A DNA stretch of 64,000 nucleotides from Balaenoptera acutorostrata (GCF_949987535.1 NC_080075.1:8168606-8232605); one strand, 5' to 3'. Counted from the first letter of the stretch, positions 34,441 to 45,763 are shown. Notes: generated by a model not told the origin, from the sequence alone. Made by a program: numbers and translations.

Positions 34441-35289
34441 AAGTCTAGTGGATCCCATAATATATTATTTGGGGGAATCACAAGACAGAACAGCCAATTC
34501 GTGCATCTCAGCCTAAGTTAAAGTTAATTCAGAACCAGTGGATGGGAAGCCCTAGCCAGCTCTGAGCACGCTCCTTTTGATGCAGACACAAGGCAGTTAT
34601 TCTCAAGGGATTATCTACAGACCATAGGACCTTCTTATTCCCTTTGGTTACTCATGTGGCCACTATTACAGAAGCCCTAGATGGCTTGGAATTATTGGCT
34701 GCCAATGAGGAGGCCCCAAGACTCAGGTCTTCACTTCTCAAGGCAACAAATCCTACTACTTAGATAAGCCTCCATCTCAGATTTTCCAGGGTCACCCAGG
34801 ACCTGATATTGGTGACTCCATGACCTGGGCTTCCCCCATGATCAGATTTTGGGTAGTAACCCCTGGGAGCTCCATGCTCTTCCATAGAGACTGTACAGAG
34901 CATCCAACATCCTCCATTCCTGAATGCAGATCCCCAAGGCACAGGACACAGTGCTCCATTCCCTCACCTGACCAATGGCATTCCCTGACCAATGGCAATC
35001 TCCTCAGCCTTGCTAGGGAAGCATCATACCCCTGGGATCCCAGCCACCACCGGAGGACAATCACCTCTATACAACCATGGTGGGCCATTGTTCCCCACAT
35101 TATAGGCAAACTTCTGTGGCCTTGACTGATGCTGATTCCCAAATCACGGCACTCCCCAGAGATCCCATTAAAGAGAGGAACTCTATCCTCTCTGGGGAGT
35201 TACAGGACATAAAATTGTAGGCAAACAAGTCTACCTAACCTGACCTTTGGCTCCTTGCTGATTTGGTCATCTAAGTCATTTCATTGTTG
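34441..35289. other. Low-copy sequence, no gene recognised
   Basis: About 850 bases with moderate open frames on both strands (for example 34792-35142 minus), but no recognisable domain. It contains two direct 'cctgaccaatggca' units (34966-34999) with CCAAT boxes. Confidence 0.4.
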
Positions 35290-35395
35290 AGGATCACAGT
35301 TTCCTCAACTGTAAAATATGGGTAATGACTCTGCCTGCTTTATACATCATAAGGGTGCTATTATAGCATGTGTGAAAGTATCTGATACCCTGGGA
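35290..35395 (+). mobile_element. MIR SINE fragment
   Basis: 'cagtttcctcaactgtaaaa' (35308) followed by 'gactctgcctgctttatac' fits the 3' half of MIR. Confidence 0.7.
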
Positions 35396-35714
35396 AGTGA
35401 TCCACCACTGTGAGGTCTGACCCAGTGATCCCTTGGGCAGGTTTTCCACATTTGGTATATTTGAGACAAACTGCATGAGTCACAGCATCTAAGAATTTTA
35501 CTGGTTCCTGAATAAGACAGTTTTATTGGTCTCACAATTCTATGCCTGTGGACAATAAAGAACTTTACTTAGAGTTACTTCATCAGTTTGTTTCAGGGTG
35601 GCTAATGGATCCTATGCAGTTTTATGGTCTGTACATGAGAGGTTGGATGTTTGCTCCAGGGGGAACCAGGAATTTAGCCCCTTGGCCCAACAGAAGTCAG
35701 AAAAATATCAGTAA
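35396..35714. other. Low-copy sequence, nothing recognised
   Basis: Short ORFs only; no repeat or gene identified. Confidence 0.4.
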
Positions 35715-35835
35715 ATACCTGGCAGTGAGCTTCTTGAGGGCAGAGGTTGTGTCTTATTCAACTTTTTATTCCTGGCATAAACCCAGTGGTTGGCACATTG
35801 TGGGTACTAAGTAAATACTTATGTAATGGATGGAC
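35715..35835 (+). mobile_element. L2 LINE 3' end fragment
   Basis: 'cttcttgagggcagaggttg' and 'ggttggcacattgtgggtac' match the conserved 3' end of L2, ending 'taatggatgg'. Confidence 0.7.
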
Positions 35836-36443
35836 AGAAATATTTTAAAAGGAATATGGTTGTTACTTGCTTCCTGGAATTGCTTTTCTCCATAGCCAGC
35901 CTAGGCATTTATTATTTGCCTTGTTTTTGTATTGTATTTGTTACACTGGGTCAATATTTTATTTCACACTTACTGGAGAAAAGGCATCATATGAATATAA
36001 ATAGAAAATGTACAAAAGTACCTATGTCTGGTTCATAATTCAAATCCCCAATTATTCTTTTTCTTCATGTAAACTAGAAATAATCTGAAACAAATTAAAG
36101 ATCCAGCCTTCATTCATAGATCATCTCCCTAATACTTTCAGATGAAAGTAGTTTCAGGTCCATGTAATAGAAGTTTTTGACAATTGAGAAGTATTTCTCT
36201 TGGAGATTTTATTAGGTGTAAGAGGAAAGCCAATAAAAGACATGCATTTACATGTCTAAATTTATATAAGTACTCGCATGTTTATAAATTGGTATTAAAA
36301 CACTGCTCTTAACACACAAAGAGATTTCACAACTTAGGGATGTGCCAAGCCAAAGATTAAAAAGGAGGAATGCAAAATAGAAGATTTTTCCCCCCCAAAA
36401 AAGCAAACATGGTAGAACCTCTCAATGAACTGGGGTTTAACTA
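35836..36443. other. Low-copy A/T-rich sequence, no gene seen
   Basis: No repeat or gene recognised. On the - strand an AATAAA lies at about 36206-36211. Confidence 0.4.
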
Positions 36444-36537
36444 TTAAGAATAAGTCAATTCTTTCTGAACCCCAGAGCTGGCAGGAGGCGTCTTGTGAGC
36501 AAGATTGATCAAAATACTCTTCTTCTTCTGGCGATCA
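36444..36537 (-). other. Possible terminal coding exon (speculative)
   Basis: On the - strand a good splice acceptor (pyrimidine-rich 'cttgctgcttttcttgtcag') ends at 36538. It is followed by one base and 30 open codons (basic start 'DRQKKKSILINLAHK', end 'GVQKELTYS') and then TAA. An AATAAA lies about 230 bases further on. The length is within chance expectation and I recognise no protein. Confidence 0.15.
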
Positions 36538-36716
36538 CTGACAAGAAAAGCAGCAAGGTTTTGAGTTTTCCTTTCAGCAACCAGCAGTATATTTAGACAT
36601 GGCACCTTTTTCCATCTGACAGTTTTAGGTAGTCAAACTTTTACCAGGCTGAAAATTCAATCGTATCTTTCCACTGTCACATTGACCTTAATGAAAACTA
36701 GAAGATATGGTCTTTT

Positions 36717-37004
36717 TTTTTTTTTTATTTTTTTTATTTTTTGGCTGTGTTGGGTCTTCGTTTCTGTGCGAGGGCTTTCTCTAGTTGCGGCGAGCGGGGG
36801 CCACTCTTCATCGCGGTGCGCGGGCCTCTCACTATCACGGCCTCTCCCATTGCGGAGCACAGGCTCCAGACGCGCAGGCTCAGTAGTTGTGGCTCACGGG
36901 CTCAGTTGCTCCGCGGCATGTGGGATCTTCCCAGACCAGGGCTCGAACCCGTGTCCCCTGCATTGGCAGGCAGATTCTCAACCACTGCGCCGCCAGGGAA
37001 GCCC
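36717..37004 (-). mobile_element. CHR SINE, inverted
   Basis: Minus strand: GGGCTTCCCTGGCGGCGCAG start, B box GGTTCGAGCCC, poly(A)-rich tail. Duplication GATATGGTCTTTT (36704-36716, 37005-37017). Confidence 0.95.
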
Positions 37005-37017
37005 GATATGGTCTTTT

Positions 37018-37989
37018 GCAATGAGAATGCTTGACTACATCTAGACTTCTGTTTCTCAGGATGGCATCATAGACTGTGAAAAGAAATAGAAAAAATCATC
37101 CACAAATTCTATGTTCAATGTATGAAAAAAAAATCGCATAGATTTTATTGTTCCTGGTGTTTTGAATAATCTATGATAAAGAGCAGTGATAAGGTTTATA
37201 TGACTGTAGGGTCTCTTCAAATGAGTATAAAGGTTCTATAGGTGCACATCAGATCAGATCAGTTCCTTCCTTTGTTCTTAGAAAAACACTAACAAGAGCT
37301 TTCCAGGATGTGGAAACAGGAAAGCCCTCTTCAGCTTGCCCACCAAGTGAGTGTAGGCCACACCCGGTATCTATGGGGCACATTCTGTTAGACTGCACCT
37401 CAAGCCCGTGTCTGGGACCAGCCTGTGTGCCCTCCCTCAGGGGAGGGCAAGAAGAGCTGCCAAGTTTTCCCCTGGGAAATATTAGCAGAGCACAACACAG
37501 CATCTGCCCTATCCAGCCAGCCACCTCTTATAAAATGCCACAAGGAGCATTCCTGGACTCTGATGTGTACAATAGTACATATCTGTCATTTTTTTCTGCA
37601 GTGTCCAGGAGGCTTTTTGGAAAATGCCCTCTTAGGTCATGAGGATTCTTAGGGTGGGAGGAGTTAGAAGTCATCGAAGAATCAGCAGGGTCCGTGAGAA
37701 GCCATTTCCCAGAGACGTGAATAGCAACCAAAGAGAGGAGCTCCACTCAGGACTGACAGTGGTGGAAAGGTCAAACACTGAGTAGGGCAGAGACTGAACA
37801 GAAGAGTCCAGGAAGCCCCTGCCTAAAAGAGACTGTCCAGAACTTCAGGATCAAATGCCACCTGGAGCAGCATCTAGGGGGAAACAGGTTTGGCTCTTAG
37901 CCTAAGCCTGGGTTCCTAGCTTGGTCTCTCCATTTGTCCCCTTCCTTGCACGGAGCTTCTAAAACCCTCAGAATTTCCTAAGTGGTGAG
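37018..37989. other. Low-copy sequence, no gene recognised
   Basis: ORFs of up to 110 codons (37310-37642 plus) lack recognisable motifs and overlap ORFs on the other strand. No repeat identified. Confidence 0.4.
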
Positions 37990-38690
37990 AACCATAAAGT
38001 CGTCTTTTGCTATTTTAATGAAAGCCCCTAAGGATGGGGGCTGGTTGCCAGTGGAGCCAATCTGGTGATTTTAGGGTTGGAACTTTCAATCCCACCCCTC
38101 TACTTGGGAGGGGAGAGGGGCTGAAGCTTGAGTTCAGTCACCAATAACCAATGATTTAATCAATCCTGCCTCTGCAATGAAGCCTCCATAAAACCCAAGA
38201 GGAGAGGGTTCAGAGAGCTTCTGAGTTGGTGAACATGTGGGGATGTGGGGAGAGTGGTCCCAGAGAGGTCATGGGAGCTCTGCACCCCTTCCCCATCCCT
38301 TGCCCCACAGCCTCTCTTCCATCTGGCTGTTCTTGAGTTATATCCTTTGAAATAAATAGGTAATCTAGTAAGTATAAGGTTCTCTTGAGTTCTGTAACCC
38401 ATTCTAGCAAATTAACGGAACCCAAGGAGAGGTCGTTGGAACTTCTGATCTGCAGCTGGTAGGTCAGAAGCCCAGGTGCAACCTAGACTTACAACTGGCT
38501 TCTGAAGTTGGAGGTGGGGGTGGAGGGCAGTCTTATAGGACTGAGACCTTAATCTTTGGGATCTGATACGATTTCCAGGTAGATAGTGTCAGAATTGAGT
38601 TAAATTATAGGACTCAGCTTGTGTCACAGAACTGCTTGGGATGGAAAAACACACACACCTCAGAATTGGTGTTAGAATTGTATGGGGCAT
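37990..38690 (+). mobile_element. ERVL-type LTR (family not named)
   Basis: Text such as 'caatgaagcctccataaaac' (38176), 'ttgagttatatcctttgaaa' (38333) with an AATAAA, and 'gatagtgtcagaattgagtt' (38582) is that of a familiar mammalian LTR family. The 3' end has 'ttggtgttagaattg', resembling the ERVL primer-binding site. Edges are approximate. Confidence 0.55.
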
Positions 38691-39393
38691 GGCAGGGAAT
38701 ATCTTCAGCTGTTTCTAATATTTAGTCTCACTTAAGAACAGGCGCAACAAGCTTTCTTTTCAATACCCGCCCTCACCCCCACTCCGCCCCAGCTTCCCCA
38801 CTGGGTGTCTGCCAGGTCTTTGAAAGGGAGGTTGTTCATACGGAGTAGCTGAGGACTGAATGAGCCTGAGGGCATTGGTGTGCATCATTTCTGTGGAGCT
38901 GTTGCCAGGCAACATGCTGGTTGCCAACCACAGGAGAAACTTCCAGGATGCTGATGTGCATCCTCGGCACTGGGTTTGATTGGCCCTGGTGACGTGGTGT
39001 TTTTGCAGATGGGGCCAGAGCCTTCCCGAATTTTCACACACTCTAATAAATGAGTTGTCGTTGGTGTGTGCTAGACCTTGGTAGACAAAATAAAGAGAAA
39101 GGATTCCATTGTTTGGTAGGGATATGGCTTCTAGTGGGGTACATTATTTATCTGCTTTTTTATCCCAACTCTGCCAACAACAGAGAGGAGACCAGCATTC
39201 TCACACCCTGTCCCCAGATGTAAAGTTCAGGAACTCCTGGTCTCTGGGTTTGGATCCTTGCTCAGAGTGCCCTGTCTTCTCGTAGCCTCACCACCTCCGC
39301 CATGGGGAGTGAACTAGGAAATCCCAGTCCCCAAAGTCTGAGCTGCAAATACAGAGTCAGTGACTTCCCCAAGTCATAAATATCCTTTGGTTC
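38691..39393. other. Low-copy sequence with an X-box-like palindrome
   Basis: No gene recognised. Contains the palindrome listed separately at 38901-38913. Confidence 0.4.
38901..38913. promoter_or_regulatory. Consensus RFX X-box
   Basis: GTTGCC-A-GGCAAC is a perfect inverted repeat fitting the RFX consensus GTNRCC-N(0-3)-RGYAAC. A further half-site (GGTTGCC) follows 5 bases later. Whether it is bound is unknown. Confidence 0.35.
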
Positions 39394-39480
39394 ATTTATT
39401 CATTCTATCAACATCTACCGAATACCTCTTATGTACCATTTAGGAGATATAGGAGAAAAGACCCAGTCCTTGCTCTCAAG
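39394..39480 (-). mobile_element. L2 3' end fragment (first of three)
   Basis: 'catttattcattctatcaac' and 'cttatgtaccatttaggaga' match the reverse complement of the L2 3' end. Confidence 0.65.
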
Positions 39481-39577
39481 TTGTTTTCGGCTGAAATACC
39501 TACCAGGCAGCATGGAAACCAACCTGGGACGTGGGGTTGGAGACCCGATCTGAACCTTTCTGGGTGAGATTGAAGAT

Positions 39578-39700
39578 TCTTCATGCATTGACTGATTCAA
39601 CAAATATTTACCGAACACACACAACGTGCCAGACTCTGATCTGGTCTCTGAGGACTCAGTCATGAATGAAGCCGCCAAGTTCACTGCTCTCACACATTCC
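39578..39700 (-). mobile_element. L2 3' end fragment (second of three)
   Basis: 'ttcaacaaatatttaccgaa' and 'cgtgccagactctgatctgg' match the reverse complement of the L2 3' end. Confidence 0.75.
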
Positions 39701-39777
39701 AGGTGTGGCAGGGCAGGGGACCCAGGAGAAGGCAGGGGATGCAGAGGAGACAGATTAGCAACAAGTCAGCCAATGCA

Positions 39778-39885
39778 CAACCCATTTACTCCATGGGTTT
39801 TATTGAGTATCTCATATGTGTTGGGCAGGGTGTTAGGTGCTAGGGTTGTAAAGACAAATGAGACACAGTCCTGTCCCCAAGGGCA
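39778..39885 (-). mobile_element. L2 3' end fragment (third of three)
   Basis: 'ttattgagtatctcatatgt' and 'ggtgctagggttgtaaagac' match the reverse complement of the L2 3' end. An ORF of 151 codons over 39626-40081 is built partly from these repeats and is not considered a gene. Confidence 0.7.
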
Positions 39886-40512
39886 TTTCTGCCGGAGGGA
39901 TGAGCCTGTCCATAGGCATGGAGCAAATGATGGGGCTGCTTGGGGGAAATCAAGCCATTCAGTAGAGCTGCGGCATCAGGCATGGTGGTGGAGGAGGCTC
40001 CTTCTTTTAGTTATGGAACTCATCCCTTGGGCAATCTGGGGCAAGGAGTCCTTCCTGGAAATCTCATATAAACCCTCTTGAAGTATTTATTGGGGTAGAC
40101 ATTTAGGAACAAACTGTAGGTATTAGATGTGTATAAAAGAGCATCATTCAGCCTAAGGTGTGGCTCTGCTTACCTGAAATACACACCAAGAATAAGCGTT
40201 TCTAACACTCCAGATTCAGTTCCTTCCACCCTCCCTCCCTTCCTCCCTTCCTACCTGGCCCCATTCCCAGAAACTGGTGCAAATAAAAATAAGTGTAGGA
40301 CCAGAAAATGTCAAAATGAATATAACTAGGATCTGCCCTCTGAGGTGTGGCAGGATATAATATTGCTTAATGTTTGCAAAATGTCAGGACGTTCTTGAAT
40401 AAAAGGCCCTATATAAGTTCAAAGTCTTTATAATTTGTAAGACTTAGCCATAAATCTCTTAGTAAGAGGGTGAAGTCAACACTTTTTGAAAGAGGCAGCA
40501 GGCCAGGGACTC
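39886..40512. other. Low-copy sequence with a four-run C tract
   Basis: No gene recognised. Bases 40229-40247 carry four CCC runs (loops 1, 1 and 5), which could form a G-quadruplex on the - strand. Confidence 0.4.
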
Positions 40513-40573
40513 TATATAAGGGGTGATGGGCTGATGGTCTCTGAGGACAAGAGCTCACTGAAAACAGGTGAGC
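40513..40573 (+). promoter_or_regulatory. TATA box followed by a splice donor (possible promoter and first exon)
   Basis: TATATAAG at 40513-40520 would place a start near 40543. A near-perfect splice donor AAAACAG|GTGAGC follows at 40567/40568. This would give a very short untranslated first exon. No downstream gene is established, so this is a suggestion only. Confidence 0.25.
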
Positions 40574-43500
40574 GGTGGAACTCTGCCCAGGCCTATTTAG
40601 CATGAAAAATCCAGGATGTGGTGATCAACTGATAATGACTGTGTCTCTGCTGCTAAGTAAATAAGAAAAGTTGGAGCCAGAGAAAACTCAAGAACCTTGC
40701 AAGGAAAATGCAAGTTATAAAAGATTATGTAGATGATAGAATGATTTTTTTTTTACAATACTTATACATGTTTAGATTTCTTTTAATTCAAGTATATAGT
40801 TACTTTTGGATTTGTGAGCACGGGCGAAAGAAAGAATGGGAGAACAGAAACATGTGTGCATTTAATGGGAACTGTTATAGGCCAAATGAGATGTGTTCTT
40901 TGTGAATTCAAAGCCAAAGGACAGAGGTGTTTATGTTTTTCCAGATGTAACCTCTCCCCCACCCTCAGGCTCCCTCCTATTTCATTAACCCCACCCACCT
41001 TAAGTGACACTTCTATAACAAACTCCTATCTTCTCTGGAGGCTGTGAAAGATCTAAGGCCAACAAGTCTAACAGCTTAAACTTGGCAGAGTCAAAGGCTA
41101 GACAGGCTTCAAGAGTCTTGGATGGAAGAGAGACCATGGTCTCTTAGATTTGATCTTTGTTCAGAACGGGATATTCCTGGGACAGTCCTTCGCACTGGGA
41201 GAGGAGCCTCCCTGGAGTTCCCAACTCTGGGAATCCCAGATGGGCAAAGTGAGGAAAGCAGGCACAGAGGCCGAAGGGAGAGAAGGAACTCCTTCCCAGG
41301 TTTCTCTCAACCAGGAAAGGATTTACCTGCAGAGAGTGAAGAGATCGAACCTTCCAGGCTGGCGATCCTTGCTCACAATCCAAATTCAGTAAATATATAT
41401 TTTCATGGACCATGTGAAAATGCAACTCTGCAAAAAGTGAGTTTAAAAGGAGCCTTATATTTGACTCTAGAAAGTTAGATTTTTCTCAAGAAAATGTGGT
41501 CCTAGTGGCAGAAACATTTTATATATGTGACTGTCATTGCTGTTATTTTCATTTAAGGCCTGTTGGTGCACAGCAGTCTGTGGGGCAAAGCTAGGGTGTG
41601 TGTGAGGAGGGAGAGCAAGAGGGGATATGGCTAAGATGTGATGCTACTGGAAAGGCCTTTCAGTCCACAGGGAGCAAGCAAGAAAGCTGAGTTAGCAATA
41701 AAACCAGGGTCAGGGTGGCAGTACAACGTGGAGCAGAGGAGACCTGCCTGGTGCGTGTGTAGAGAGCAGTTCTCAATCCTTCCAGGACCAAGTGGGGTGG
41801 GGCACGATGGGGAAGGGCCACCTCCATCTCCCAGCACCTTAGGATGTTAACACGGCACCTTTTCCAGGCTGGTTGGAGAACCCTAAGGACCTGGGATGCC
41901 TATGGTTCAAGGTTTGTGGGGAAAATCTGGGAGAACATTCATGGAAAAGGAATGGGGGTTCTCTTGTGAGAGAACTACAAAGACCAAAGACCTTTATTTC
42001 CACCTTTTCCGGAAACACTGTTTAACTGAGGAGGAAATGGTCCACGACGTCTTACAAATCTAAACACTGCTTTGAGAATTACAAAGTGCTCAGTGGAGGA
42101 AGGGTGAGTGGAGGCCACCAGGAACCTGAACTGGTCCCAAATGGTGTTCAGGTTGTCAGGTTCCAGCGTGCCCTCCACCTTGACACCCCCATGCTGTCTG
42201 TCACAGTTTTGCTCTCCAGAAAGGGAGAAGAGGGATGCTGCAGCGGATGCTGTGCTTGGCATCATGAACACGGTGCTGGACTCACCTGACGTTTTGATAA
42301 TGGTTCCAAGTGTCTGCAGCCACAGGGGTTTGACCGGATCGGTCCTGGGTGACCGATGGACTCTCCCCACACACACTCCAGTGACGCCTCAACACTCCCT
42401 TCTGAACATAGGCTCCTTTTTGGCACCTGGAAAGTTGGGTCACAGAGTTTGTGTTCCTTCGATATGCTATGTTGATGTCTTATTTTCACTTCTTGCTCTT
42501 TCCTGATGTAATTGAAAAAAAAAAACAAAGTAACTCTGTGTTCCTAAGTCATTGGCACATGTATTTACACAGACTCTTTTCATTCAAGTGCTTACGCAAC
42601 ACAGACATTTAGTCCCATGCTTGGAAAATGAAACGAGCTTTCATGTTGCAATAAAAGCTAAGTTTTTCCACTTGTGTTTCCAAGAAGTATTTTTGTTCCC
42701 TGGAAAAGCAGTACAAAGAGTAAAATGCTCTGGGTTTTGCATCTGGATGCAAGCAGTCCTTTTTTCTGATGGGTCCTTTCCATAAAGCCAGTGAGAAGCC
42801 TCTGTAAATATATACTTTCATGAAACTATGAGCTTTTCCTGTACCTACATGGCTCTTTCTCTGCTCTTTTTCCTGGGACAGAGTGTCCTCTCTCATTCAG
42901 TGCTGGGGGCTCAGTGGGTGATTCCTATTAGGTGATTGAATCTGAGAGTTCCTGTAAACACAGCTAAAATTCCAAGTTCCTGTATCTTTCTGGTGTTCTG
43001 GACTGGGCACGACATTTTCTACTCAACTAAGGGAAATCAGATAGACCATCTCAATGTTGTAGGGAAGGAAAACAAAAAGCATGGCTTTTTGTTAATTCAA
43101 ATGACTTCCTTAATACCTCTTCTTCATCTTGACATATTCTCTTCCTGGGTGTTTTGAAGGAACCACCCACAATACTAACCTTCAAACAAAAGAGATGAGA
43201 AAAGCATTATGAAAGTGCCGAGTACATATTTATATACACACCCTACTTGTAATGATAGTAATAACTCAAAAGGACGTAGCCAAGCTCAGCTGACCAAGGG
43301 AGATCATGGGAGCAGCCTGGAGTGGGAGGGGCTCGTGGAAGGTGGAGGCTTTGGGGGCAGGTGGCTGGCTCCTCAGGCATCCCCTGGGGTCAGCGGCAAG
43401 CTATTCTGGGTGGCATTTGTGTATTCATTTGGTAGCTAGTGGGGGAATCAGGGCTGTTTGTACACGAGGAAGGTGATTAGAGGAATGGCTGGGATGAGAA

Positions 43501-44094
43501 AGTATTTGAGAGCAAGTGCTTGATGGTGACCAGTTGTCCGATCTCTTGTCTGCTGACCCCCTTATGAGTTCAATCCTGGACCCCTGATCATGACCTGACT
43601 TCATGAGGATTTGACTTTGCTGGTGGAAATAGCCTGTTTATTGGTCTCCCCAGGCTCTGGCCCAGGTTTGTTCCTGCCTAGGAGTCCTACAGAGGGAGAA
43701 CGGGAAACATGGCTCAAGGTGACCAAAGGGGTCTGAGATTCCCAGGCTGGGGGCTTAGAGCAGTGGGGAATGTCTTCCAGCTCCTTCTTCTAACCAAAGC
43801 AAAGACTATGGCAAGGCACCAAGGAAAGTGTAACCTTTCCTCTTAACTGAAGGAAAAAGAACCCAAAGTAAGAGAAGCACTGATAAGAAATTCTACTTTT
43901 GGTATTATCTTTTGATAATGATGAGGCTATTGGGATAAGGCACATGCATCAGAAATTGGCTTTTCAAGATCTGCCGTCTGATCACCATCTTTCTCAGTGT
44001 TGAGAATCAAAGTATCTTGGTTTCTTGAAAGAACCTGTATTTGATAACTCGACAGTATGTTGAGTCCCTGTGGGCTAAGCAGGAGTCTCATCAT
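40574..44094. other. Low-copy sequence, no confirmed gene
   Basis: About 3.5 kb without recognised young repeats. Several ORFs of 70-130 codons (41122-41478 plus, 41975-42376 minus, 42108-42506 plus) have no recognisable domain and overlap on opposite strands. A 35-codon ORF at 42828-42935 has a signal-peptide-like start (see findings). Confidence 0.4.
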
Positions 44095-44386
44095 TTTTTT
44101 TATTTATTTATTTTTTATTTTATGGCTGTGTTGGGTCTTCGCTTCTGTGCGAGGGCTTTCCCTAGTTGCGGCAAGTGGGGGCCACTCTTCATCGCGGTGC
44201 ACGGGTCTCTCACTATCGCGGCCTCTCTTGTTGCGGAGCACAGGCTCCAGATGCGCAGGCTCAGTAATTGTGGCTCATGGGCCCAGTTGCTCCGCGGCAT
44301 GTGGGATCCTCCCAGACCAGGGCTCGAACCCGCGTCCCCTGCATTGGCAGGCAGACTCTCAACCACTGCGCCACCAGGGAAGCCCC
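44095..44386 (-). mobile_element. CHR SINE, inverted
   Basis: Minus strand: GGGGCTTCCCTGGTGGCGCA start, B box GGTTCGAGCCC, tail represented by plus-strand 'tttatttattta' at 44098. ORFs through it on either strand are spurious. Confidence 0.94.
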
Positions 44387-44469
44387 ATCAAATACTTTAT
44401 CTTATTTTGATGTGGGGACCCATCCAATAAACTGATGAGATGAGGTCGGTGGGGGAGGCAAGTCATCTG

Positions 44470-44560
44470 TCCTTTACAAGTGAGAATTTGCGAGGACAAA
44501 GTCATTGCCGCAAAGTCACCCAGCAGCTGGAAAATGCAGTACTGGGACCAAGGACATCAT
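44470..44560 (-). mobile_element. MIR fragment
   Basis: 'cctttacaagtgagaatttg' followed by 'gccgcaaagtcacccagcag' resembles the reverse complement of MIR. It makes up the start of a 167-codon ORF (44440-44943), which weakens any gene claim for it. Confidence 0.55.
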
Positions 44561-45396
44561 TGGTGATGTCATGGCAGGCATCATTTCTCCTGCTCTATTC
44601 TGCTTCCTTTGTAAAGGATGAGTCCATCTCCTTTGAAGATGAAGAAAGAACTCCCTATAGTCAGACATTTCTCCTACATATGGTGAAACCCACATGGTGT
44701 AGAAGAAAGTGTAGAAAAGTTACCTTTAGACATTCGGATTATCTGAAAGGAGAGTTACAAGTCCAGATAGAAAAACCCCTTTCTGACCTGTTTAGAAGGT
44801 TTATGCTTACAGCACTGAAAGAGGGCATCAGACTGGTCCCTACGCTACATCTGTCACCTCTGGTTTCCAACTCTGCCTCTCACCATTACCCCAAAAACAG
44901 CCGTGAAATGTCTGCTCGTCCCTTCCTTTGCCTAAACTTGTAGATTTACTATTTATCCTCAGGGAGGTTGAAGGTGGCAATGGTTCTGCCAAAGGGGAGA
45001 AGAGAAAAAGGGAAATGAAAAAGTAGCCCTGATCCTAGGAAGCTGCATCACCCTCTGCCTCTCTCCCCATAGGACCCTGGCCTTCATGCCCCACCTCCTG
45101 GATCAGCAAGGCCCAGGTTTCCCAAATGACTGAGGTCCTGACTGTTAGAATCAAAGAAATCCAGAGGAGGTTTCCAACCTGGACCCCTGACCAGCACCTG
45201 AGAGCTTTGTGTAACCCATGGGTTGGTTTCCCAGAATGGAGTTAATAGGTACAAACATAATTCATTGCACCAGATCCCCCCAAACCTCAGTTGCCTCCTA
45301 AAAAGCAACTAGGAAAGAGAATCTGAGTTAACTGCTGAGCACCCTGCCACAGCGAGGGGCTGTGGGCTTGGCATTAACCCATCTCACAAATTCCAG
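44561..45396. other. Low-copy sequence, no gene recognised
   Basis: The open frame that runs to 44943 has no known domain. A pyrimidine-rich acceptor-like site at 44616 and a donor-like ATG|GTGAAA at 44682 bracket 22 open codons in that frame, but the phase does not fit the candidate exon at 45397. Confidence 0.35.
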
Positions 45397-45675
45397 GTGG
45401 ACTCTGTGCCTACACCCGAAGCAGCCAGGACCTGAGCTGTGACTTCTGCAATGATGTCCTTGCACGAGCCAAATACTTCAAAAGACAGGGCTTCTAAAGC
45501 TTCAGCTCAGACCCAAGATCATTATCATGCAGGCAGCTTCAGCTGTTACACAGATAAAAGTAGCCAATGAGGCCAATAATTCTGAATCTGAGTTTGACCC
45601 AAATGTCATCAAAATAACATGAATCACATTAAAGAAGTATTATCTGCATTTTGTGGTCTGGTGTGTGTAAATAAA
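45397..45675 (+). other. Possible 3' terminal exon with poly(A) signal (speculative)
   Basis: A splice acceptor ends at 45396 ('cccatctcacaaattccag'). Two bases complete a phase-1 glycine codon, then 32 open codons include '[16 protein letters not shown]' and end 'KYFKRQGF', with TAA at 45495-45497. An AATAAA follows at 45670-45675. The composition looks protein-like, with three cysteines and a C-x-x-C pair. I do not recognise the protein, and no upstream coding exon was established. Confidence 0.25.
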
Positions 45676-45763
45676 AGGCTGTGTCTCTTTAAAGGTATTT
45701 CCACGGATGTGAGCTGTAATGTGGACTTCTGTGAAATGAATCCTGTGTCTCATTGGCTTGCAT

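Noticed and set aside
39626..40081. 151-codon plus-strand ORF
   Set aside because: Much of it is antisense L2; no domain, splice or conservation signal.
41975..42506. Opposite-strand ORFs of 132-133 codons as a gene
   Set aside because: Both strands are open over the same bases, neither has a recognised domain or convincing splice sites.
44440..44943. 167-codon plus-strand ORF as a gene
   Set aside because: Its start is MIR-derived, there is no known domain, and no promoter or splice link to the candidate exon at 45397 in the right phase.
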